Under the pieces are notes generated by a model. That model ran no database searches. It was not told the origin of the DNA and saw only the letters and a program-made list of their open reading frames with translations. DNA of 5,674 bases, from positions 1 through 5,674 of the forward strand of contig SLSQ01000142.1 of the NCBI GenBank assembly GCA_007130355.1. The letters run 5' to 3'. This document shows, piece after piece, positions 1-4,396 of this stretch (the first letter of the stretch is position 1; every line of letters starts with the position of its first letter). The position numbers were made by a program, and so were the translations under genes. Source of the DNA: Trueperaceae bacterium. GTDB taxonomy: Bacteria; Deinococcota; Deinococci; Deinococcales; Trueperaceae.

Positions 1-273
1 CGAGCCGAGCGCGACCGACCCGGCCGCCACCGCCAGCGCCAGCCCGAGCGAGACGCGGCCGGCGTGCAGCAGGCGCGAGAGCACGTCGCGTCCCAGGTCG
101 TCGGTCCCCAGCGGGTGCGCGGCGCTGGGCGGCTGCAGCATGTCGCGCGGGGAGGTGGCGTTGGGCGGGTGGGGCGAGAGCCACGGCGCGGCCAACGCGG
201 ACACGCCCATCGCGAGCAGGATCGCCAGGCCGGTCACGGCCAGCGGATCGCGGAGGAACAGGCGCCAGCGCAC
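1..273 (-). CDS. Dipeptide/oligopeptide ABC transporter permease, DppC/OppC type (partial, C-terminus beyond left edge)
   Basis: Second inner-membrane permease of a peptide-type ABC importer, which would pair with the DppB-like subunit encoded just upstream to form the translocation channel. The 91 visible residues begin MRWRLFLRDPLAVTGLAILL, the usual OppC N-terminal layout: a short basic segment and an RDP motif, then a first membrane helix at about residues 12-32. The family hallmark HPLGTDDLGRDVLSRLLHAG follows at 53-72, and a second hydrophobic stretch starts near 76. The start chosen is GTG at 273-271, five bases after the dppB-like stop. No clear Shine-Dalgarno is visible, so translation is probably coupled to the upstream gene. 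A CTG overlapping the upstream stop is an alternative but less likely start. The EAA loop that contacts the ATPase lies outside the window. Family assignment is strong; the substrate is not determinable. Confidence 0.9.
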   Translation of the reverse strand, partial: MRWRLFLRDPLAVTGLAILLAMGVSALAAPWLSPHPPNATSPRDMLQPPSAAHPLGTDDLGRDVLSRLLHAGRVSLGLALAVAAGSVALGS

Positions 274-278
274 CGAGG

Positions 279-1232
279 TCAGCCGTACCGGACGCGGGGG
301 TCCAGCAGTCCGTAGGCGAGGTCGGTGAGCAGGTTCGCCACGATCACCAAGGCGACCAGCAGCATCAGGGCGGCCATCACCACCGGGTAGTCGCGGCCCA
401 GCAGCGAGGTCGTCAGCAGGCGACCCAGACCGGGCCAGCTGAACACCACCTCGGTCACCATCGCGCCGGAGACGAGGCGCGGCAGTTCGAGCCCGAGGAC
501 GGTGACCAGCGGAATGGCGGCGTTCGGGAAGGCGTGCCTGAAGAGGCGGGGAAGGCGGCGGACGCCCTTGGCGCGGGCGGTGCGGACGTAGTCCTCGCGC
601 AGCGCCTCTTCGAGCCCGGCGTGCACGAAGCGGGACCACTGCGCCACGTAGACGCTGCCCAGCACGATCGCGGGCGCGATCAGGTGGTGCGCCAGGTCGG
701 GCAGCGAGAAGGCCTCGCCCACCCGGCCCATGCCGCCGGACGGGATCCAGTTCAGGTGCACCCCAAAGTACAGCAGCACCAGCGTGCCGCTCCAGAAGGT
801 GGGGACGCTCATCCCGACCACCGACAGCAGCTGCAGCGCGGCGCGCGCGGCGCGCGAGCGGGAGAGGGCGGTCGCGACGCCCAGCGCCACGCCGGCGATG
901 AGGCCGACGGCGAGCGCCCCGCCGGTCAGCCATAGGGTGTTCCCGAGCCGCTCCAGCACCACCTCGCGGGCGGGGCGGCGTTCGCTGAACGAGGTACCCC
1001 AGTCGCCGCGGGCGAGGTTGCCGAGCCAGGTCAGGTACTGCTCGTGGAGCGGTCGGTCGAGGCCCCACAGCGCCTCGATCCGGGCGATCGCTTCGGGCGA
1101 GGCGGTCGGGTCGGACGCGAACACGTCGGCCGGCCCGCCGGCGGGCAGCCGCAGCAGCAGGAACAGCAGGACCGAGACGAGCAGGACGCGGGGCACGGCG
1201 CCCAGCGTCCTGCGTACGGCGTAGCTCAGCAC
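279..1232 (-). CDS. Dipeptide/oligopeptide ABC transporter permease, DppB/OppB type
   Basis: Inner-membrane permease (317 residues, normal family length) of a peptide-type ABC importer. Hydrophobic segments fall near residues 12-30, 102-123, 133-158, 183-200, 240-263 and 284-309, giving the expected six helices. The family motif GDWGTSF is at 76-82. The cytoplasmic EAA loop that docks on the ATPase is clear at 209-242 (EALREDYVRTARAKG, then a proline/isoleucine-rich end), and WPGLGRLL is at 266-273. The C-terminus LLDPRVRYG is typical. The start is GTG at 1232-1230, giving MLSYAVRRTLGAVP, the normal N-terminus of this family. It sits 46 nt after the binding-protein gene and 5 nt before the DppC-like gene, so the three form an operon. 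A strong hairpin and a 4-codon ORF lie just before the start. Substrate (di- or oligopeptide, nickel, other) cannot be told from the permease. Confidence 0.95.
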   Translation of the reverse strand: MLSYAVRRTLGAVPRVLLVSVLLFLLLRLPAGGPADVFASDPTASPEAIARIEALWGLDRPLHEQYLTWLGNLARGDWGTSFSERRPAREVVLERLGNTLWLTGGALAVGLIAGVALGVATALSRSRAARAALQLLSVVGMSVPTFWSGTLVLLYFGVHLNWIPSGGMGRVGEAFSLPDLAHHLIAPAIVLGSVYVAQWSRFVHAGLEEALREDYVRTARAKGVRRLPRLFRHAFPNAAIPLVTVLGLELPRLVSGAMVTEVVFSWPGLGRLLTTSLLGRDYPVVMAALMLLVALVIVANLLTDLAYGLLDPRVRYG

Positions 1233-1244
1233 CCGGTCATGGTA

Positions 1245-1267
1245 GCCCCGGGGCCGTGCCCCGGGGC
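1245..1267 (-). promoter_or_regulatory. Strong intercistronic hairpin between binding-protein and permease genes
   Basis: Two copies of the self-palindromic 10-mer GCCCCGGGGC are separated by CGT, so the transcript can fold into a perfect 10-bp stem with a 3-nt loop. It lies between the stop of the binding-protein gene (1279) and the start of the dppB-like gene (1232). No T-run follows on the minus strand, so it does not look like a classical intrinsic terminator. In many importer operons a hairpin at this place protects the binding-protein mRNA and lowers permease expression; applying that here is inference. The G-run nearest the permease start is in the 3' arm, so the hairpin may also hide the ribosome binding site. 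Confidence 0.6.
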
Positions 1268-1278
1268 GGTCGGTCGTC

Positions 1279-2844
1279 TCAGCGCAGGGTCCACGCGTAG
1301 GCGTTCCAGAGGCTGCCCGACAGGGTGGGGGCGTAGCCGTCCAGGTGGTCGGAGGCGACGTTCAGCAGCGGGCGCGGCGCGAGGGGCAGCATGACCGCCT
1401 CCTCGGCCACGATCCGCTGGAACTCGCGGATCGCCGCGGCGCGTGCCTCGCGGTCGACGGTCGAGGACACGCCGCGCAGCAGGTCGAGGGCCGACTCGTC
1501 GCCGAAGTTCTGCCAGTTCGTGCCGAGCCAGAGGTTGAACACCGGTTCCTGGTTCTCGCCGAACCAGCCGTACGCCAGCTGGTAGTCGCCGGCCGCCATG
1601 GTGCTGGGGAAGCCGGCGCCGTCGATCTCGCGGATCGAGGCGTCGATGCCGAGGTCGCTCCACAGGTCTTGGGCGATCTGGATCACCTGGCGGCGTTCGA
1701 CCTCGCCGGCGATGTTGAGGATCTCGAGCGTCAGGCGTTCTCCGTCACGGGTGCGCACGCCGTCGCTTCCGACCGTGTCCCAGCCGGCTTCGTCGAGCAG
1801 GGCGGCGGCCGCGTCGACGTCGTACGGGTAGGTGCGGACGTCATCATCGTGGGCCCAGTGACTCTCGGGCAGCATCGCGTGCTGGGGTTCGACCACGCCG
1901 CCCATGACGGTCTCGGTGATCAGCTCGCGGTCCAGGCCGTGCGCCAGCGCGCGCCGCACGCGCACGTCGGAGAGGAGCGGGTCGTCGTTGTCGATCCAGA
2001 ACTGCCACCAGGCGTGCGCCGGTCCTTGCCGCACCTCGTAGCCGGCGAGGCCTTGCGCGAAGCGCAGGTCGGCCTGACCGAGGTGCAGCGCCAGCTCCGC
2101 TTCGCCGCGCTGAAGCGCGGTGCGGGTGGCCTGGCTGCCGCCGGTGAACTGGACGACGATCTCGTCGATCGACGGCGCGCCGTCGAAGTAGGCGTCGTTC
2201 GCCTCGAGGCGGGCGAAGGCGCCGGCGCTCCACTGTTCCAGGGTGTAGGGGCCGGTGCCGACCGGGGCGCGGTGGAAGCCGTGGTCGTTCAGGTCCGCGC
2301 CGGCCAGCAGGTGCGACGGCAGCACGAAGCAGGCGTCGGAGGCGGCGCGGCCGAGGAAGTTCACGTTCGTGTCGGCGAACCGGATCACGGCGGTGCGGTC
2401 ATCGGGGGTCTCGACCGATTCGACCTGCTCCCAGACGGCGCGGCTCGGGATCGGCAGCTCTTCGTCGGTGATCACCTGCCAGGTGAAGCGCACGTCCTCG
2501 CTGGTGAGCGGCTCGCCGTCGTGCCACTGGACGTCGTCGCGCAGGCGGATCGTGTACGTCGATCCGTCCTCGCTCACCCCGCCGTTCGCGAGGGTGGGGA
2601 CTTCGGTCGCGAGTTGCGGCAGGTAGTCGCCGTCGGGGCCGACCACGAAGAGGCAGTCGAAGATCAGGTGCTGCACCTCGTGCGTGAGGGTGAGCAGGTC
2701 GAAGTGCGGCATCAGGGTTGCCGGTTCCTGCGGGCTCAGCACGGTGGCGCGGCTCTGAGCGAGGGCGAAGCCGGGCAGGGCCAGGAGGACGGCCGCGAGG
2801 AGCGCGGCGAGACGAAGGCGGGCGGGGTGGGCGGCGTGGTCCAT
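1279..2844 (-). CDS. ABC transporter solute-binding protein, family 5 (peptide type), exported
   Basis: Extracytoplasmic receptor (521 residues) that captures the substrate and delivers it to the two permeases encoded downstream. Residues 1-30 are a Sec signal peptide: basic residues near 9-11, a hydrophobic core (LAALLAAVLLALPGFALA) and a type I cleavage site after ALAQ or ALA. There is no lipobox cysteine, so it is a soluble or otherwise retained protein, not a lipoprotein. Family 5 signatures: LRDDVQWHDGEPLTSEDVRFT at about 101-121, the APVGTGPY motif at 193-200, SDVRVRRALAHGLDRE at 292-307 and YPYDVDAAAALLDEAGW at 339-355. Two cysteines (C64 and C172) remain in the mature part and could form a disulfide. 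ATG at 2844-2842 is supported by GGAGGG seven bases upstream. Substrate is unknown; peptides are the default guess, but family 5 also includes binders of nickel, opines and sugars. Confidence 0.95.
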   Translation of the reverse strand: MDHAAHPARLRLAALLAAVLLALPGFALAQSRATVLSPQEPATLMPHFDLLTLTHEVQHLIFDCLFVVGPDGDYLPQLATEVPTLANGGVSEDGSTYTIRLRDDVQWHDGEPLTSEDVRFTWQVITDEELPIPSRAVWEQVESVETPDDRTAVIRFADTNVNFLGRAASDACFVLPSHLLAGADLNDHGFHRAPVGTGPYTLEQWSAGAFARLEANDAYFDGAPSIDEIVVQFTGGSQATRTALQRGEAELALHLGQADLRFAQGLAGYEVRQGPAHAWWQFWIDNDDPLLSDVRVRRALAHGLDRELITETVMGGVVEPQHAMLPESHWAHDDDVRTYPYDVDAAAALLDEAGWDTVGSDGVRTRDGERLTLEILNIAGEVERRQVIQIAQDLWSDLGIDASIREIDGAGFPSTMAAGDYQLAYGWFGENQEPVFNLWLGTNWQNFGDESALDLLRGVSSTVDREARAAAIREFQRIVAEEAVMLPLAPRPLLNVASDHLDGYAPTLSGSLWNAYAWTLR

Positions 2845-2851
2845 GCGGGAT

Positions 2852-2857
2852 CCCTCC
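2852..2857 (-). promoter_or_regulatory. Shine-Dalgarno of the solute-binding protein gene
   Basis: The minus strand reads GGAGGG here, seven bases before the ATG at 2844. This supports that start over any downstream candidate and shows that this gene, unlike its divergent neighbour, is translated from a conventional leader. Confidence 0.8.
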
Positions 2858-2922
2858 AGGGCGCGGGCGTGCGGCGTCGTCGGGGCGGGCCGTGGCGCTG
2901 CGGTCCCGACGGACGACCCCCC

Positions 2923-2950
2923 ACGCTAGATGGCTGATCGAATCGGTCAC
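2923..2950 (-). promoter_or_regulatory. Candidate promoter of the importer operon (weak)
   Basis: On the minus strand, GTGACC (2950-2945, 4 of 6 to TTGACA) and TAGCGT (2928-2923, 3 of 6 to TATAAT) are spaced by 16 bp. This would start transcription near 2916 and leave a leader of about 70 nt before the ATG. The match is poor and the region is short, so this is only the best candidate seen. Confidence 0.25.
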
Positions 2951-2961
2951 GTATCGTGTCC
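2945..2961. promoter_or_regulatory. Candidate operator dyad in the divergent importer/VTT intergenic region
   Basis: GGnCACG, TAT, CGTGnCC forms an interrupted dyad with six paired positions per arm and a single T/T mismatch. It lies in the spacer between the two divergent genes and overlaps the weak -35 candidate of the importer operon. A transcription factor site is an inference from symmetry and location only; no regulator gene is in the window. Confidence 0.3.
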
Positions 2962-3000
2962 GACCGGCGGGGCGCGCCTGCGAGCGAATCCCCCGTAGCC

Positions 3001-3009
3001 TGCTACGCT
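3001..3009 (+). promoter_or_regulatory. Extended -10 promoter of a leaderless VTT gene
   Basis: TGCTACGCT is an extended -10 element (TGn followed by TAnnnT). The box ends at 3009, so transcription would begin at about 3016-3017, essentially at the A of the ATG at 3017. No purine-rich Shine-Dalgarno lies between box and ATG and no good -35 is visible. A TAnnnT box about 7 nt before the start codon is the known signature of leaderless genes in Deinococcus. The core CTGCTAYGCTTCC recurs (12 of 13) in the dnaK promoter at 4272-4284. Confidence 0.6.
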
Positions 3010-3016
3010 TCCGCTC

Positions 3017-3805
3017 ATGGGCGACGTCCGGTACGCGGCGGTGGCGTGGGGCCTGATCCTGGTCGCGTTCTGGGGCGTGGTGCTGATCCAGGGCTGGTCG
3101 CCGGCCGATCTGACGGTGGGCGCGGTGCAGGCCGCGACCGAGGGGCCGTGGCGCCTCGCCATCCTGGCGGGCGTGTACCTGGCGCGCTCGGTCCTGCTGC
3201 TGCCGATGTCGATCCTGACCGTCTTCGCCGGGTTCGCGCTGGGTCCGTGGCTCGGTTCGGCGGTGGCGGTGGCCGGGGCGCTCGGGTCGTCGTTGGCGAC
3301 CTACGGATTGGCGCGGTTCGCGGGAGCGCGCCGGAACTGGCCGCAGCGAGCGCGTCCGCCGAAGGGCGCGGTCGACGAGGGCGCCCTCGAGGCGTGGGCC
3401 CGCCGCATGCGACGTTCCACCTTCGAATCGGTGCTGGTGGCGCGGGCGCTGGCGATGCCGGGCGACGCCGTGAACGTTGCGGCCGGCGCCGGCCGCGCCC
3501 CGGTGCTGCCGTTCGCGGCGGCGACGGTGCTCGGCAGCCTGCCCGGGATGATCGCCATGACCTTGGCCGGCGCCTCGATGGAGGGGGCGTTCACGCCGGA
3601 GGGTCTGCGCCTGCGCTGGGACCTGCTGGCGATCAGCGCGGCCCTGGCGGCGGTGGGCGTGTCGGCTTCGCTGTGGCTGCGCCGGCGGCGGGCGGCGTCG
3701 ATGGCGGCGGAGGACGCGGCGGACGACGCCTCGGAAGATGCGGCGGCAGTCGGTGGCGCGGGGGTCGGTGGCGCGGGGGCCGGCGAGGACGGTTCCGCGC
3801 CCTAG
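3017..3805 (+). CDS. TVP38/TMEM64 family (VTT/SNARE-associated domain) membrane protein
   Basis: Integral membrane protein of 262 residues. An N-terminal hydrophobic helix (about 7-26) is followed by a VTT core at about 45-190. It contains ARSVLLLPMSILTVFAGFALGP at 56-77 (split by a conserved proline at 63), a glycine-rich segment to about 100, a basic cytoplasmic-looking stretch at 101-137, then the hallmark R143, P148, N153, A156-G157 pattern and TVLGSLPGMIAMTLAG at 170-185. A last helix spans about 203-221, followed by RRRR. Relatives of this DedA-like superfamily are linked to lipid scrambling, flippase activity and membrane homeostasis; no specific role can be given here. The tail from 229 is low-complexity, acidic then Gly/Ala-rich, with a perfect VGGAG duplication. 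The ATG has no Shine-Dalgarno and appears leaderless. The gene is divergent from the importer and convergent with the yciI-like gene. Confidence 0.85.
   Translation: MGDVRYAAVAWGLILVAFWGVVLIQGWSPADLTVGAVQAATEGPWRLAILAGVYLARSVLLLPMSILTVFAGFALGPWLGSAVAVAGALGSSLATYGLARFAGARRNWPQRARPPKGAVDEGALEAWARRMRRSTFESVLVARALAMPGDAVNVAAGAGRAPVLPFAAATVLGSLPGMIAMTLAGASMEGAFTPEGLRLRWDLLAISAALAAVGVSASLWLRRRRAASMAAEDAADDASEDAAAVGGAGVGGAGAGEDGSAP
3750..3779 (+). repeat. 15-bp perfect tandem repeat, two copies, inside the VTT gene tail
   Basis: TCGGTGGCGCGGGGG occurs twice in direct succession, encoding VGGAG twice (residues 245-254) in the low-complexity C-terminus. The length is a multiple of three, so copy-number change would keep the frame. 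This looks like slippage or recent duplication in a tolerant region. Confidence 0.9.
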
Positions 3806-3828
3806 GCGGCGCCGCGCCCTAGACGGCG
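3795..3828. repeat. 17-bp tandem duplication carrying both convergent stop codons
   Basis: CCGCGCCCTAGGCGGCG (3795-3811) is followed directly by CCGCGCCCTAGACGGCG (3812-3828), with one mismatch. Each copy contains CTAG, which reads TAG on both strands. The plus-strand TAG in copy 1 (3803-3805) ends the VTT gene, and the minus-strand TAG in copy 2 (3821-3819) ends the yciI-like gene, leaving 13 bp between them. Confidence 0.9.
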
Positions 3829-3831
3829 CGG
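3812..3831. terminator. Hairpin at the convergent gene junction, possible bidirectional terminator
   Basis: CCGCGCC (3812-3818) and GGCGCGG (3825-3831) form a perfect 7-bp stem around the loop CTAGAC. The position, right after the VTT stop and over the end of the yciI-like gene, suits a shared terminator. There is no T-run on either side, so it is not a classical intrinsic terminator and termination activity is uncertain. Confidence 0.4.
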
Positions 3832-4109
3832 GCGAACGGTCGGATGGTGATGGCGTCGACGTCCCAGACGCGTTCGCGCACGTAGACGTCGTTCCACACT
3901 AGGTCGCGGACCTCGGCCTCGGAGTCGGCTTCGACGAGCATCATCGAGCCGCGCATGACGCCCGCGTCGTCGAGCAGCGCGCCGCCGACCTGCACCACGC
4001 CGCGTTCGGCGAGCGGCCGGACCGCTTCGAGGTGGGCCTCGCGGACCGCGGCGCGGCGGGCGGGGGCTTCGTCGTCGTCGTGGTCGTGAGCGAGCACCAG
4101 GTAGAGCAC
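3819..4109 (-). CDS. YciI family protein
   Basis: Small cytoplasmic protein of 96 residues, the usual size for the YciI/YCII-related family, a ferredoxin-like alpha/beta fold seen alone or fused to other domains. It begins MLYLVLAHDH, close to the E. coli YciI start MLYVIYAQDK. The conserved histidine is in AHLEAVRPLAERG (H26) and the conserved aspartate in the WNDVYV segment (D74, normally followed by Pro, here Val). These two residues are the proposed active pair of the family. It ends ITIRPFARAV, matching the family's final strand. GTG at 4109-4107 is chosen because of homology and AAGGAGA just upstream; an open frame extends to 4259 but its added residues look non-coding. An unusual acidic/His run (HDHDDDE, residues 8-14) comes from a triplet-repeat DNA stretch. 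Biochemical role unknown, though some relatives act in chloroaromatic breakdown. Confidence 0.85.
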   Translation of the reverse strand: MLYLVLAHDHDDDEAPARRAAVREAHLEAVRPLAERGVVQVGGALLDDAGVMRGSMMLVEADSEAEVRDLVWNDVYVRERVWDVDAITIRPFARAV

Positions 4110-4113
4110 GGGT

Positions 4114-4120
4114 TCTCCTT
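4114..4120 (-). promoter_or_regulatory. Shine-Dalgarno that fixes the yciI-like start
   Basis: The minus strand reads AAGGAGA, ending four bases before the GTG at 4109. It identifies the internal GTG, rather than the ATG at 4259, as the true start of the yciI-like gene. Confidence 0.8.
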
Positions 4121-4127
4121 CCGGACG

Positions 4128-4137
4128 GTCGCGCGAC
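4128..4137. promoter_or_regulatory. 10-bp perfect palindrome upstream of the yciI-like gene
   Basis: GTCGCGCGAC is self-complementary and lies just upstream of the Shine-Dalgarno of the yciI-like gene. In such GC-rich DNA a 10-bp palindrome can occur by chance; operator function is only a possibility. Confidence 0.2.
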
Positions 4138-4160
4138 GGCGGGCCGTGGGGAGACCGTAC

Positions 4161-4182
4161 CGCGCCGGGGGCGTCCGGCGCG
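4161..4182. promoter_or_regulatory. 8-bp perfect inverted repeat in the yciI-like/dnaK intergenic region
   Basis: CGCGCCGG and CCGGCGCG flank the 6-nt loop GGGCGT. The dyad is 52 bp upstream of the yciI-like GTG and 45 bp from the HAIR-like site. It may be an operator or, if transcribed, a stable leader hairpin; no convincing promoter for the yciI-like gene was identified around it. Confidence 0.35.
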
Positions 4183-4227
4183 CTCGGACTCCGTGCAGGA
4201 CGCCATTCGCAAAGGTCGCCTACCAAA

Positions 4228-4248
4228 CTTGAGCGTGATGCGCTCATA
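4228..4248. promoter_or_regulatory. HAIR-like (HspR) operator upstream of dnaK
   Basis: CTTGAGC, seven bases, GCTCATA matches the HspR-associated inverted repeat CTTGAGT-N7-ACTCAAG with correct spacing and 10 of 14 bases. The left arm is 6 of 7; the right arm is weaker. The core dyad is TGAGCG, five bases, CGCTCA, perfectly symmetric. It ends four bases before the -35 box of dnaK, centred near -50 from the predicted start. HspR is a MerR-type repressor that uses DnaK as co-repressor in Streptomyces and also acts in Deinococcus. No CIRCE (HrcA) element is visible. Confidence 0.7.
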
Positions 4249-4252
4249 TCTG

Positions 4253-4281
4253 TTGACACATGCGTGGCCCGCTGCTATGCT
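4253..4281 (+). promoter_or_regulatory. dnaK promoter, near-consensus housekeeping type
   Basis: TTGACA at 4253-4258 (6 of 6) and TATGCT at 4276-4281 (4 of 6) are separated by exactly 17 bp. TGC directly before the -10 makes it an extended -10 as well. Transcription should start near 4288-4289, giving a leader of about 110 nt. The strength fits a highly expressed chaperone held down by a repressor at the adjacent HAIR-like site. Confidence 0.85.
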
Positions 4282-4305
4282 TCCCGGTAGTGAGCGTCGT
4301 GCGCC

Positions 4306-4335
4306 CGCACGCCCACACGCACGCCCACACGCACG
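4306..4335 (+). repeat. 12-bp tandem repeat (2.5 copies) in the dnaK leader
   Basis: CGCACGCCCACA is repeated at 4306-4317 and 4318-4329, followed by the half copy CGCACG at 4330-4335. The three CGCACG elements can each pair with CGTGCG at 4298-4303 or 4357-4362, so the leader RNA has several mutually exclusive hairpins. It is inside the predicted untranslated leader of dnaK. Confidence 0.85.
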
Positions 4336-4383
4336 TCACCGGGCGGCGCGGGCGCGCGTGCGCCGAATCCCGAACACGCGAAT

Positions 4384-4388
4384 GGAGG
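4384..4388 (+). promoter_or_regulatory. Shine-Dalgarno of dnaK
   Basis: GGAGG lies eight bases before the ATG at 4397. It overlaps an in-frame upstream ATG at 4382, which would add the five residues MEAPN; the position of this ribosome site and the family N-terminus (M-G/A-K-A-V-G-I-D) favour 4397. Confidence 0.85.
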
Positions 4389-4396
4389 CCCCGAAC

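Noticed and set aside
2878..2911. Stem CGTCGGG/CCCGACG in the leader of the binding-protein gene
   Set aside because: A 7-bp stem with a 20-nt loop is readily found by chance at this G+C content and shows no riboswitch-like architecture.
1345..2937. 530-codon open frame on the plus strand opposite the solute-binding protein gene
   Set aside because: It mirrors the whole binding-protein gene, has no recognisable domain and a composition expected from reading GC-rich codons backwards; the opposite strand has clear family 5 motifs, signal peptide and ribosome site.
2956..3822. 288-codon plus-strand frame overlapping the VTT gene
   Set aside because: It encodes Gly/Arg-rich low-complexity sequence in another frame of the VTT gene, whose own frame has clear membrane helices and VTT motifs.
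4110..4259. N-terminal extension of the yciI-like gene to an ATG at 4259
   Set aside because: The 50 added residues (Arg/Pro/Ser-rich) resemble no YciI protein, would cover the HAIR-like operator, and a good ribosome site precedes the GTG at 4109, which matches the family start.
4306..4335. CRISPR-like short repeats
   Set aside because: Only 2.5 contiguous 12-bp copies without spacers; a simple tandem repeat.
4382..4396. Upstream in-frame ATG of dnaK adding MEAPN
   Set aside because: The GGAGG ribosome site overlaps this ATG and is correctly spaced to the ATG at 4397, which gives the standard DnaK N-terminus.
4201..4396. CIRCE element (HrcA site) upstream of dnaK
   Set aside because: No TTAGCACTC-N9-GAGTGCTAA-like sequence is present; the visible dyad has HAIR spacing instead.
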